From contig NZ_SLVF01000011.1 of NCBI RefSeq assembly GCF_004345365.1, positions 124,001 through 188,000 on the forward strand: a stretch of DNA of 64,000 bases, given 5' to 3'. The notes under the pieces were generated by a model. It saw only the letters and a program-made list of their open reading frames with translations. It did no database searches and was not told the origin of the DNA. The DNA comes from Kribbella sp. VKM Ac-2568. GTDB lineage: Bacteria; Actinomycetota; Actinomycetes; Propionibacteriales; Kribbellaceae. Every line of letters starts with the position of its first letter. Position 1 is the first letter of the stretch. Below are positions 34,328-43,344 of this stretch, in pieces. A program made the position numbers and the translations under genes.

Positions 34328-34951
34328 ATGGACTCTGGGATCACCGTCACCGGGACCGGTCAGGCCACCGCGCCGGCCGATGTCCTCCGCCTCAACCTCA
34401 GCGTCGGGCACGATGCCGCCGACGTGGCCGCCGCGGTCGCGCAGGTGGCCGAGCGGACCGACGCCGTGAACGCCGCGCTCCGCGCCCAAGGTGTCGCGGC
34501 GGCCGACATCTACACCAGCTCGGTGAACGTGTATCCGCAGTACGCCGACTCGATGTCCGTCGCGGGCTATCGCGCGTCGCACTCGATGATCGTGACGACC
34601 AAGGACCTGACCGGGTTCGGCCGGCTGCTGAACGCGGCGGTGGATGCCGCGGGCAACAACCTTGGGCTGGACCACCTGCAGTTCGACGTGGAGGACAAGC
34701 GGGCGCTGATGGACCGGGCGCGCGAGCTCGCGTTCGCGCAGGCCCGGAGGAAGGCGGACCAGCTCGCCACGCTGGCGGGCCAGTCGATCGGCTCCATCGC
34801 CGCCGTCTCCGAGACCTACGGCCACGCGCCGATCCGCGAGATGATGCTCCAGTCCGCCAAAGCCGGCGACGGCTTCGCCCCCGAACTATCAGTGACCCCC
34901 GGCGAGCAGACCATCGAGATCTCCCTCGAAATCCGCTGGTCCTGGGCCTGA
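34328..34951 (+). CDS. SIMPL-domain (DUF541) protein
   Basis: It is a 207-residue protein of the SIMPL/DUF541 family: GITVTGTGQATAPADVLRLN at the start, then TSSVNVYPQYAD, GYRASHSMIVTTKDL, and the ending QTIEISLEIRWSWA. The family includes oxidative-stress and signalling-related proteins, but its biochemical role is unclear. Unlike E. coli YggE it lacks a signal peptide here, so it is likely cytosolic. Confidence 0.9.
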   Translation: MDSGITVTGTGQATAPADVLRLNLSVGHDAADVAAAVAQVAERTDAVNAALRAQGVAAADIYTSSVNVYPQYADSMSVAGYRASHSMIVTTKDLTGFGRLLNAAVDAAGNNLGLDHLQFDVEDKRALMDRARELAFAQARRKADQLATLAGQSIGSIAAVSETYGHAPIREMMLQSAKAGDGFAPELSVTPGEQTIEISLEIRWSWA

Positions 34952-35120
34952 ACCCCAACGCTGGAAGGTATGCGCGACAAGAGCCAGGGCTGAGACCTCG
35001 GTCACCGTCCGTGCGGGCCTCTGGTGGTGCTGCCCCTTCCCACCTCTACGCTATGGCCGGGGTGAGCGGGGGCCGTCTGGTAGGCGACCGACCCCCTTTG
35101 TCCGACCAGGAGGTCATCCC

Positions 35121-35885
35121 GTGGTGAACAAGCGTTCTCTCTTCTCTACTGCTCTTGCCGCAGGGCTCGCGCTGGTGCTCGTCGCCTGCTCGGGCGACTC
35201 GGACGACGCCGGTTCGCCGGCTCCGAGCACCAGCACCTCGTCGACCCCGCCGCCCAGCTCGACACCGGCTCCTTCGACGCCGGCGAGCACCCCGTCTGCT
35301 CCGGTTGCCAAGCCGCGCACCGCGGCCGAGCTGACCAAGGCGCTGCTGGCCCTCGCCGATCTGCCGCCCGGCTTCCAGATCGAACCGAACGAGGAGGACG
35401 ACGGCACCAAGCTGACGTCCAAGGACCCGAAGTGCGCGAGCGTGGTCCGACTCTTCAACGCCAAGACCGCGCCGGGCTCGAAGGCCGAGGCCATGCGGGT
35501 CTTCTCCGGCGGCCAGGAAGGGCCGTACGTCCAGGAGTCGCTGGACGCGATGGGCACCCCGGCGGCCACGGCGACTCTGCTCGCCACCACCCGGAAGGCG
35601 ATCGAGTCCTGCCGCAAGGCCTCCATCACCATCCCCGGCGCGGGGACGTCCCCGGTCTCGGTCACCGAGGTCGCTCCGCCCAAGGCGGGCACCAGCCCGG
35701 TGGCGGCGCGGTTCGCCGCGACGAGCGGTCCGCTGGAGGGCTTCGAGATCACCTTCGTGTTCGCCGGTCTCGGTGACGTGGTACTCAGCATGGCCTTCGA
35801 CAGCTCGGCCGACATCGAGGAGCCGACCATCGACGCCGCCGCGAAGGCCACCAAGGTTCTGGGCACCACCAAGACGGGTACCTGA
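35121..35885 (+). CDS. Secreted lipoprotein of unknown function
   Basis: It is a 254-residue protein with a lipoprotein signal and lipobox LVAC (Cys23). A Ser/Thr/Pro-rich linker of about 40 residues follows, then a globular domain starting at TAAELTKALLALADLPPGF. That domain has two conserved-looking cysteines (DPKCASV, ESCRKA) and resembles sensor-like lipoproteins of actinobacteria. It starts at GTG 35121 with AGGAGG seven bases before it. The role is unknown. Confidence 0.82.
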   Translation: MVNKRSLFSTALAAGLALVLVACSGDSDDAGSPAPSTSTSSTPPPSSTPAPSTPASTPSAPVAKPRTAAELTKALLALADLPPGFQIEPNEEDDGTKLTSKDPKCASVVRLFNAKTAPGSKAEAMRVFSGGQEGPYVQESLDAMGTPAATATLLATTRKAIESCRKASITIPGAGTSPVSVTEVAPPKAGTSPVAARFAATSGPLEGFEITFVFAGLGDVVLSMAFDSSADIEEPTIDAAAKATKVLGTTKTGT

Positions 35886-35896
35886 GTCGTCTCATT

Positions 35897-35914
35897 TTCA
35901 GACAGAAGGCTGAA
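35897..35914. promoter_or_regulatory. Short inverted repeat before mntH
   Basis: TTCAG (35897-35901) and CTGAA (35910-35914) form a small inverted repeat 30 bases before mntH. A manganese regulator of the MntR/DtxR type may bind here, but likeness to a known box is weak. Confidence 0.35.
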
Positions 35915-35943
35915 CTGTCCGTCACCTGGTACACACTCTTCCC

Positions 35944-37179
35944 ATGTATGCGCCGGCACCGTTGCGTCGTCAGCTGAACCGTTCGGGTCTGCTGCTGCTC
36001 GGCCCTGCCTTCGTGGCGGCCGTCGCGTACGTCGACCCCGGCAACTTCGCCACCAACATCGCGGCCGGGGCGACGTACGGCTATCTGCTCTGCTGGGTCG
36101 TCGTCGGCGCGAACCTGATGGCAGTGCTGGTGCAATACCTGGCCGCCAAGGCGAGCATCGCCACCGGTAGGACGCTGCCGCAGCTGTGCCGCGACCACTT
36201 CAGTCGCTCCACCTCGACCGGGCTGTGGGCGCAGGCCGAGTTGGTCGCCGTCGCGACCGACCTGGCCGAGGTGGTCGGCGGCGCGATCGCCCTCAACCTG
36301 CTGTTCGGGATCCCGCTGCTGCTCGGCGGGGTGATCACCGGGGCGGTCTCGTTCGCCCTGCTGATCTACCAGTCGAAGCGCGGTCAACGCCCGTTCGAGG
36401 CGGCCATCATCGGGTTGCTCGCGGTCGTCCTGGTCGGGTTCGTCGTCTCCACCGTCCAGTCGCACCCGTCCGGCTCCGGGATCGTCAGCGGTCTCGTCCC
36501 GCGCCTGGACGGCACCGAGTCGCTGGTGCTTGCCGCCGGCATGCTCGGCGCGACCGTGATGCCGCACGCCATCTGGTTGCACGGTGCCCTGGTCACCGAC
36601 CGGCACTGGAAGTCCATCCGCTCCACCTCAGGAAAGCAGCGGATACTGCGCGCCACCCGGATGGACGTGGCGGTCGCGATGGCGCTGGCCGGCGCGGTCA
36701 ACCTCTCGATGGTCGTGCTGGCCGCGGCCGCCCTCAAGGGCACCGGCGCCGACTCCCTCGACGCCGCCCACACCGCGATCGGGGACCGCCTCGGCGGTCT
36801 GGCAGCTCTACTGTTCGCGCTCGCGTTGCTGGCGTCCGGCTTCGCCTCGTCCTCGGTCGGCACGTACGCCGGTTCGGTGATCCTCGAAGGCTTCTGGAAG
36901 CGGCACATCCCGCTCGCCGTGCGCCGGCTGATCACGCTGCTGCCCGCGCTGGTGATCCTCGCGATCGGGATCGACCCGAGCCGGGCGCTGGTCGTCTCGC
37001 AGGTGGTGCTGAGCTTCGGCATCCCCTGCGTCTTGTGGCCGTTGGTGCGGCTGACGGCGTCCAAGCGTGTCATGGGCGCCCTTGTCAACCAGTGGCCGAC
37101 TACTCTCACCGCATGCCTGGTAGCGACCGCCGTCACGGCCCTCAACGTCGTACTGATCGTACTGACGCTGCGCGGGTGA
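35944..37179 (+). CDS. mntH: NRAMP-family divalent metal transporter
   Basis: It is a 411-residue proton-coupled manganese (and other divalent metal) importer with 11 helices. The metal site is visible as DPGN in helix 1 (AYVDPGNFATNIAAG) and MPHAIWLHG in helix 6. QAELVAVATDLAEVVGGAIAL is the usual third-fourth helix segment. It stands seven bases before a phosphoesterase gene on the same strand, probably one transcript. Confidence 0.94.
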   Translation: MYAPAPLRRQLNRSGLLLLGPAFVAAVAYVDPGNFATNIAAGATYGYLLCWVVVGANLMAVLVQYLAAKASIATGRTLPQLCRDHFSRSTSTGLWAQAELVAVATDLAEVVGGAIALNLLFGIPLLLGGVITGAVSFALLIYQSKRGQRPFEAAIIGLLAVVLVGFVVSTVQSHPSGSGIVSGLVPRLDGTESLVLAAGMLGATVMPHAIWLHGALVTDRHWKSIRSTSGKQRILRATRMDVAVAMALAGAVNLSMVVLAAAALKGTGADSLDAAHTAIGDRLGGLAALLFALALLASGFASSSVGTYAGSVILEGFWKRHIPLAVRRLITLLPALVILAIGIDPSRALVVSQVVLSFGIPCVLWPLVRLTASKRVMGALVNQWPTTLTACLVATAVTALNVVLIVLTLRG

Positions 37180-37186
37180 CCCCCGC

Positions 37187-37978
37187 GTGACCGCGACGTA
37201 CGCGGTCAGTGACGTCCACGGTCATCCGGAGAAGCTGACCGCGGCACTGCAGGAGGCCGGTCTGATCGACGCCGAGGGCAACTGGTCCGGCGAGGACGCC
37301 CGGCTATGGTTCCTCGGCGACTTCTTCGACCGCGGCCCGGACGGCATCGGAGTACTGCGGATGGTGCGCCGGCTGGCCGAACAGGCGGCCGACGGCACCG
37401 GCGAGGTCCACGTGCTGCTGGGCAACCACGAGATCCTGGCGCTCGGGATGCGCAAGTTCGGCGACACCTTCGTGCCGCACGAGGGGATCACCTCCCGCAG
37501 CTTCGAACGCAGCTGGGCGCTGAACGGCGGCCAGGACCGCGACCAGGAACTGCTCACCGAAGAGGACGTCGCCTGGCTGATCGACCGGCCGATGCTCGGG
37601 CTCGACGCGGACCACCTGCTGATGCACTCCGACACCGAGGAGTACCTCGAGTGGGGTGACTCGATCGAGGAGATCAACCAGGCCGCCCGGTCCGACCTGC
37701 ACAGCGACAGCATCGTCGTCTGGTGGGAGATGTGGCGCCGGATGACGTCGCGGTACGCATTCCGCGGCGAGGCCGGCCCGGTGATCGCGGCCGAGCTGCT
37801 GGAACGCCTCGGCGGCCGGCGGATCGTGCACGGCCACAGCATCGTGGCGGACCAGCTCGGCATCGACCCGGCGTACCTGACCGGTCCGCTGCTGTACTCC
37901 GACGGGCTGGCGCTGGGCATCGACGGCGGCACGTTCGACGGCGGCCCCTGTCTCGTCGTGAAGCTGCTGCCGATCTGA
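37187..37978 (+). CDS. Calcineurin-like metallophosphoesterase
   Basis: It is a 263-residue cytosolic phosphoesterase with all family motifs: DVHGH, GDFFDRGPDG, LLGNHE and HGHS, which bind a two-metal (often manganese) centre. It starts at a GTG seven bases after mntH, so manganese import and a manganese-type enzyme may be co-expressed. The substrate could be a phosphoprotein or a nucleotide such as Ap4A; this cannot be decided. Confidence 0.9.
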   Translation: MTATYAVSDVHGHPEKLTAALQEAGLIDAEGNWSGEDARLWFLGDFFDRGPDGIGVLRMVRRLAEQAADGTGEVHVLLGNHEILALGMRKFGDTFVPHEGITSRSFERSWALNGGQDRDQELLTEEDVAWLIDRPMLGLDADHLLMHSDTEEYLEWGDSIEEINQAARSDLHSDSIVVWWEMWRRMTSRYAFRGEAGPVIAAELLERLGGRRIVHGHSIVADQLGIDPAYLTGPLLYSDGLALGIDGGTFDGGPCLVVKLLPI

Positions 37979-38091
37979 TACCGGGGAGCTGAGTTCCGCC
38001 GGTCTGATTTCCGCCGGGCCGGAATGCGCTGCCGGCGGACGCGGTTGTTGAGATGTGAAGAGTCGATCTCGCACGTCTTGGGAGCTGAGAT

Positions 38092-38472
38092 ATGTCTGAC
38101 AAGCCGGTCAAGATTCCGGGTCCGGACCACCCGATCACGGTGGAGAAGAACCCGGACCGGGTGGTCGTGAAGGTCGCGGGCCAGGTCATCGCGGACAGCC
38201 GGGACGCGCTGTCGCTGCAGGAGGCCAGCTATCCGGCCGTGCAGTACATCCCGCGCAAGGACGTCGACATGACGGCCCTCGAGCGCACGGCCCACGAAAG
38301 CTACTGCCCGTACAAGGGCGAGGCGTCCTACTACAGCGTCATCCCGGGCGGCGAGAAGACCGTGAACGCGGTCTGGACCTACGAGAGCCCGTACGACGCG
38401 GTCGCCGACATCCGGGACCACGTCGCGTTCTACCCGGACCGGGTGGACTCGATCGAGATCCTCGCCGACTGA
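38092..38472 (+). CDS. DUF427 protein
   Basis: It is a 126-residue protein of the DUF427 family: VAGQVIADSRDALSLQEASY, YIPRKDVDMTALERT, YCPYKGEASYYSV and FYPDRVDSIEI. Structures show a small beta-barrel; function is unknown. A ribosome site GGGAGC precedes the ATG, and a strong hairpin ends the transcript. Confidence 0.93.
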   Translation: MSDKPVKIPGPDHPITVEKNPDRVVVKVAGQVIADSRDALSLQEASYPAVQYIPRKDVDMTALERTAHESYCPYKGEASYYSVIPGGEKTVNAVWTYESPYDAVADIRDHVAFYPDRVDSIEILAD

Positions 38473-38481
38473 ACTCCTGAT

Positions 38482-38516
38482 CGGGCTGCACATCTGCGCG
38501 GGGGATGTGCAGCCCG
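38482..38516. terminator. Bidirectional terminator hairpin
   Basis: CGGGCTGCACATC (38482-38494) pairs perfectly with 38504-38516 around a nine-base loop. It lies between the convergent DUF427 and alpha/beta hydrolase genes. Confidence 0.85.
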
Positions 38517-38527
38517 CTTCGCGTGTT

Positions 38528-39310
38528 TCAGGCCTCAAGGAACTCCACCAGCACAGGTGCGAGAACCTCCGGCGGCACCACGTGGTGATGGCCTTCCAGC
38601 TCGACCAGCCGACCGCCAGGCAGCGCCTTCGCGACCTTCCGGGCCGCCTCGGTCATGAAGGGCGGGCTGACGGATCCGCAGATGGCCAGACCGGGCTGCG
38701 TCACCTTGCCGAGCAGCTCGAGCGGCACCACCCCGCCAGGTGCCCCGTTGTCCATCACCGCGAAGTCGTAGGCAAGCGTGTGGGCGACCTCGGCCATCCC
38801 GGGCGCACCCGCCATTCCCGAGGCGTCCTCGGCCGGCATCCCGGCCATCGTCAGGAACGCCTCGACCGCCTCTACCCGCCGGTTCTCCGCCAGCAGCCGG
38901 ATCACCGTCGCGCCGGCCTCGTCCGACTCCCGCCTCGACTCCTCGTCGTCCTCCCCGTACGGCGGCTCGTGCAGGACCACCTTGGTGATCGGCAGCCCAC
39001 TCGCCGCAGCCGCGACCACCAGCGCCGCGCCCGACGAGTGCCCGTACACGGCCGCAGTACCGCCTAGTGCCGTGATCAGCGCGCCGAGATCCTCGACCTC
39101 GCGAGCGACGGCGTACGAGTCTCTGTCCCCGCTGTCGCCCCGGCCGCGGCGGTCGTACGAGACGACCGTGAAGTTGGGTGCCAGTGCCTCGCCCAGCGGC
39201 GCCGTCGACGCGCGGACGCAGAGCGCTCCCCCGACCAGGATCACCGGCTCACCGCTGCCCGACCGCTCGTACGCGATCGGTGTCCCGTCCGCAGACCTCA
39301 CTGTCAGCAT
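38528..39310 (-). CDS. Alpha/beta hydrolase
   Basis: It is a 260-residue esterase/hydrolase-fold protein. The oxyanion region is PVILVGGALC, the nucleophile motif is YGHSSGA, and the catalytic histidine is in EGHHHV. SYDRRGRGDSGDR is the usual strand 4 segment. The ATG at 39310 follows GGAGGAGG closely. Substrate unknown. Confidence 0.9.
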   Translation of the reverse strand: MLTVRSADGTPIAYERSGSGEPVILVGGALCVRASTAPLGEALAPNFTVVSYDRRGRGDSGDRDSYAVAREVEDLGALITALGGTAAVYGHSSGAALVVAAAASGLPITKVVLHEPPYGEDDEESRRESDEAGATVIRLLAENRRVEAVEAFLTMAGMPAEDASGMAGAPGMAEVAHTLAYDFAVMDNGAPGGVVPLELLGKVTQPGLAICGSVSPPFMTEAARKVAKALPGGRLVELEGHHHVVPPEVLAPVLVEFLEA

Positions 39311-39424
39311 GTCCGTCCTCCTCCCGCAGAGGCGCGCGCCCCTGCACAGACGACGTCGGCGCCGCTCGCCGGATCTCGACATATTCGGTTGTCGGGTGCG
39401 ACGGCGGCTGCTTCACTGCCAGTG

Positions 39425-40225
39425 ATGAGCATCCTTTCCAGAGTCGACGACTACCTGCACGCGGCCCCGTTGTCGGGGGCGACCGGGCAGCAGGTGGGAC
39501 CGTTCACCCTCTTCCGCTCGACCACGATCTGGCCGTACTACGCCCGCCCGATCCCCGGCTCGGGCGCCACGATCCAGCCCGGCGACATCGAGAAGGTGCG
39601 GGCCCGCAACGACGAACTCGGGCTGCCGTTCAGCCTCGAGTGGGTCGTCGACACCTGCCCCTCCCTCGGTCCGGCCGCCGCGGGCGCCGGGCTCGAGGTG
39701 CGCGAGCACCCCTTGCTGGTGCTCGACCGGGCGGACTTCAAGCTGGTCACCGCCGCTGTCGAGTGCGCGATCCTGCCCGCCGTCGAGTCCGTACTGCGGG
39801 AGGCCCGCGCCGTCGCCTCGGTGGGCTTCGGCACTCCCGGTACCGCGATCGGCGACGGGGGCACGGAGGCCCGTGATGCCAATCTCGCCGAGATCCCCGA
39901 CGAGACCGCGGCCGCGTTGCTCGAACGGGCTCAGGCGGGGGTCTCCATCACCGCCGGCGCCTCCGACCACCGGGGGATGCTCGCGAGCGGGAGCCACCAG
40001 CCGGTCGGCGACGCCACCGAGATCGTCGGAGTGGCCACGTTGCCGGCGATGCGAAGGCAGGGACTGGCTGCCGCGGTGACGAGTTGTCTGGCCGAGCATG
40101 CCTTCGCGAGCGGGATCGACCTGGTTCTGCTGTCCGCCGACAGCGACGCCGTTGCCGCCGTCTACGAGCGGGTCGGCTTCCACCGGATCGGCTCGGTCGG
40201 CGCCGCCGAACCTGCCCCCGAATAG
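39425..40225 (+). CDS. GNAT-family acetyltransferase
   Basis: The 266-residue protein has an N-terminal region of about 170 residues and a C-terminal GNAT core with the acetyl-CoA loop VATLPAMRRQGLAAAVTSCL and the ending AAVYERVGFHRIG. The substrate is unknown. It is followed after 16 bases by a P-loop kinase gene on the same strand. Confidence 0.87.
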   Translation: MSILSRVDDYLHAAPLSGATGQQVGPFTLFRSTTIWPYYARPIPGSGATIQPGDIEKVRARNDELGLPFSLEWVVDTCPSLGPAAAGAGLEVREHPLLVLDRADFKLVTAAVECAILPAVESVLREARAVASVGFGTPGTAIGDGGTEARDANLAEIPDETAAALLERAQAGVSITAGASDHRGMLASGSHQPVGDATEIVGVATLPAMRRQGLAAAVTSCLAEHAFASGIDLVLLSADSDAVAAVYERVGFHRIGSVGAAEPAPE

Positions 40226-40241
40226 GCCTATTCTCCTGCGG

Positions 40242-40787
40242 GTGGCTGCCAGTGGAACTCCGGAGTCGAAGCTCATCGTCCTGCGGGGGAACTCGGGTTC
40301 TGGCAAGAGCAGTACCGCCCGGCTGCTGCGGGAACGCCTCGGCCGTCGTACGGCCTGGGTCGAGCAGGACCAGATCCGCCGGATCCTCTTGTGGGAAAGG
40401 GATCGGCCGGGCTCGCCGAACATCGGTCTGATCGATGCGAGCGCCCGCTACGCCCTCGACCACGGGTACGACGTGATCGTGGAGGGGATCCTGGACGCGG
40501 GCCGCTACGGCGAGATGCTGCGTACCCTGACCGTCGACCACCGGGGGCTGACCCGGCACTACTACTTCGACATCCCCTTCGAGGAGACGCTGGCCCGGCA
40601 CTCCACCCGCGAACTGGCCAACGTCGTCGGCAGCGAGGAAATGCGGTCGTGGTACCAGGAACTCGACGTGCTGTCCGGCATCGGCGAGGAAGTCATCGAC
40701 CGGTACAGCACGCTGGAGCAGACGGTCGAGCGGATCCTGGCCGACCTGGGCTGGAAGCCGGGCGACACCCGGGAGCTCACCGACTAG
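40242..40787 (+). CDS. P-loop kinase-like protein
   Basis: It is a 181-residue NTPase with Walker A GNSGSGKSS and the uridine/gluconate-kinase-like layout: VEQDQIRR, DVIVEGILDAGRY, and HYYFDIPFEETLARHSTR. It may phosphorylate a small molecule such as an antibiotic, sugar or nucleotide. It starts at GTG 40242 and is probably translated with the GNAT gene. Confidence 0.85.
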   Translation: MAASGTPESKLIVLRGNSGSGKSSTARLLRERLGRRTAWVEQDQIRRILLWERDRPGSPNIGLIDASARYALDHGYDVIVEGILDAGRYGEMLRTLTVDHRGLTRHYYFDIPFEETLARHSTRELANVVGSEEMRSWYQELDVLSGIGEEVIDRYSTLEQTVERILADLGWKPGDTRELTD

Positions 40788-40896
40788 CTGCTCCTCTGTC
40801 CCACGGCCCGGGCCGCCGCTCCGGAAAGCGCATTGCAGGGACAAGAGTTCGGCGGCCGGTCGTGTGCACTGGGGCGGGGGCCGTACCGTTGGAGGG

Positions 40897-43185
40897 ATGA
40901 GCAATTCCGAGCGGACCCGCCCACGCACCCTCGCCGAGGCACTGCGCAGCTGGGACGACGCTGCCCTCGGCCAGTTGCTCCGGCACCGGCCAGACCTGGC
41001 AACACCGATCCCGGCCGACACCGGCCAACTGGCGGCCCGTGCGACCACCAACGCTTCCGCGGCCCGGGCCATCAACAGGCTCGACGAATTCGGCGTCGAC
41101 CTGCTGGAAGCCCTGTCCGCACTACCCGAACCCGTAGACCTCGCCGCACTGGCCAAAGGTGTCGACCAGCCCGTCGAGGTGGTCAAGCCTCGGATCGCCG
41201 AGTTGCTGGCGCTTGCCCTGGTCTGGGGCAACGAGGACGACCTCCGCCCGATCCGGGCCGTGCACGAACTGCTCGGGCCGACACCGGCCGGGCTCGGCCC
41301 GATCACCACCCGGCACTTCGGTGACCTGGACCAGCTGATCGAGGACGTCGGGCCGGAGGCTCGCGAGGTTCTCGCCAAGCTCACCTGGGGACCGCCGACC
41401 GGCTCTGTCGAGAAGGCCGAGCGTCCGGTGACGATCGCCTCCGCTCGTACGCCGGTGGAGAAACTGCTCGCGCGCGGGCTCGTAGTACCGAAGGATCCGA
41501 GCACTGTCGTCCTGCCGCGGCAGATCGGGCTGCACCTTCGCGGTGGGCGGGTACTGGCGTCCACTCGGCCGACACCGCCTCCGCTCGATGGCAAGCAGGT
41601 GTCGGCGTCCATTGCCGACCGTGCCGCCGCCGGCGCCGCGCTGGACCTCGTGCGCCAGGTTGACCGCGCACTGGAGCAGCTGGGGACGGATCCACCGCCG
41701 GTACTGCGTACTGGTGGCATCGGCGTACGGGAGCTCCGCAGCCTCGCCACGAAGATCGGCGCCGACGAGCCGGCGGCCGCCGCCGTACTGGAGATCGCGT
41801 ACTCCGCTGGGCTGGTTGCGGCTGTCGAGGTAGGGACGACCGAGCTGTGGCTGCCCACTGGTTCGTATGACGACTGGCTGGAGCTGGACACCGCTCATCG
41901 GTGGGCCGCACTGGTCAACGCGTGGTTCACCGGGCTGCGGGCGATCGGGCTGATCGGTCGACGTGACAGCGGTGGCGCGACTGCCGCTGCCCGCGAACGA
42001 CTGGTGAACGCGCTGGCTCCGGATCTGGAGCGACTGCTCGCTCCGGAGATCCGGCAGCTCACCCTGCGCGCCCTGTCCGAGGCAGACCCGGGCACCGCGC
42101 CCGCGAGCGAGTCCGTCGTCACCTGGGTCGCGTGGCACCGCCCGCGCCGCGGCGGCCAGTTCCGGGACGATCTGGTCGAGTGGACCATCACTGAGGCCGC
42201 CCTGCTCGGCCTCACCGGGCTCGGGGCTCTGGCGTCCCACGCGCACGTGCTCCTGAAGGACGAGCCGAGCACGGACGACCTAGCCGCCGCGATCCAGCCG
42301 CTGGTCCCCGAGCCCGTGTCGGAGGTGCTGCTGCAGGCCGACCTGACCGCGGTGGCACCCGGGCCGCTCGTCCGCGCAGTACAGGATGAGCTGGCTGCGA
42401 TGGCTGACGTGGAGTCGCACGGTGGAGGTGGGGTGTTCCGCTTCAGCGAGGGTTCGGTGCGCCGTGCCTTCGACCTCGGGCGGACCAGCGACCAGCTGCA
42501 CAAGTGGCTGGCCGAGCACTCGCGTACTCCGGTCCCGCAGCCGTTGACCTACCTGATCGACGACGTCGCGCGCCGGCACGGAGTACTGCGGATCGGGGCG
42601 GCGTCGACGTACCTGCGGTGTGACGACGAGAACGTGCTGACCGGGTTGCTGAGCACGAACCTGCCGGGCATCCGCTTCCGGCGACTCGCGCCGACCGTGG
42701 TGGTGTCGCCGTCACCGCCCGACCAGGTCCTGAGCCGGCTGCGCGAGGCCGGGCTGGCGCCGCTCGGGGAGACCTTCGACGGGGTCGTCCACGTGACGAC
42801 CGCGGGCAACCGCCGCGGCGAACCACCGCGTCGCCGTACCAGCCGGGACTTCGCCGACAACACGGTAGAGCTGACCGAAGACCAGGTGCAGGCCGTGATC
42901 GAACGCGTCCGCGCCGGCGATCGCGTAGCCGCCGAACGCCCGGCCGAACACACCTCCGGCGACACTACCGCCCCAGCCGAAACCATCAGCATCCTCAGCG
43001 AAGCCGCCGAGGGACACACCCGCACCTGGATCTCCTACGTCGACCACAACGGCAACTCCGCCGAACGCATCGTCGAACCCGTCCGCGTAGCCGACGGCTG
43101 GCTGACCGCCTACGACGAAGCCGCCGACCAACCCCGCACCTACGCCCTCCACCGAATCGCCGCCGCCCGCCCAGTCGACAAGTAA
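40897..43185 (+). CDS. Helicase-associated protein (Helicase_C_3-type), XPB partner
   Basis: It is a 762-residue protein, homologous (from memory) to M. tuberculosis Rv0862c. It begins RTLAEALRSWDDAALGQLLR, as does the N-terminal part of XPB-linked proteins. The middle is rich in winged-helix-like segments. The part around TPVPQPLTYLIDDVARRHG, then LRIGAASTYLRCDD, is the Helicase_C_3 (XPB/Ssl2 N-terminal) domain. The C-terminus, WISYVDHNGNSAERIVEPV and GWLTAYDEAADQPRTYALHR, resembles a WYL fold. No helicase motifs are seen. It stands upstream of the XPB gene, suggesting a shared DNA repair role. Confidence 0.85.
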   Translation: MSNSERTRPRTLAEALRSWDDAALGQLLRHRPDLATPIPADTGQLAARATTNASAARAINRLDEFGVDLLEALSALPEPVDLAALAKGVDQPVEVVKPRIAELLALALVWGNEDDLRPIRAVHELLGPTPAGLGPITTRHFGDLDQLIEDVGPEAREVLAKLTWGPPTGSVEKAERPVTIASARTPVEKLLARGLVVPKDPSTVVLPRQIGLHLRGGRVLASTRPTPPPLDGKQVSASIADRAAAGAALDLVRQVDRALEQLGTDPPPVLRTGGIGVRELRSLATKIGADEPAAAAVLEIAYSAGLVAAVEVGTTELWLPTGSYDDWLELDTAHRWAALVNAWFTGLRAIGLIGRRDSGGATAAARERLVNALAPDLERLLAPEIRQLTLRALSEADPGTAPASESVVTWVAWHRPRRGGQFRDDLVEWTITEAALLGLTGLGALASHAHVLLKDEPSTDDLAAAIQPLVPEPVSEVLLQADLTAVAPGPLVRAVQDELAAMADVESHGGGGVFRFSEGSVRRAFDLGRTSDQLHKWLAEHSRTPVPQPLTYLIDDVARRHGVLRIGAASTYLRCDDENVLTGLLSTNLPGIRFRRLAPTVVVSPSPPDQVLSRLREAGLAPLGETFDGVVHVTTAGNRRGEPPRRRTSRDFADNTVELTEDQVQAVIERVRAGDRVAAERPAEHTSGDTTAPAETISILSEAAEGHTRTWISYVDHNGNSAERIVEPVRVADGWLTAYDEAADQPRTYALHRIAAARPVDK

Positions 43186-43344
43186 TCCCAACCCGCTGAG
43201 GTCCTCCGGCGCACGTCCCGTCGGGACGACCAGCCGGCCCCCGCGCGCCAACAGCTGGCGGGAGACCGGTGGTTTGGCGGGAGCGGGCACAATGGAGGGT
43301 CGGGCGGAGATCTTCGCCTGTAGCTGCTGACGGGAGATCTCGCG

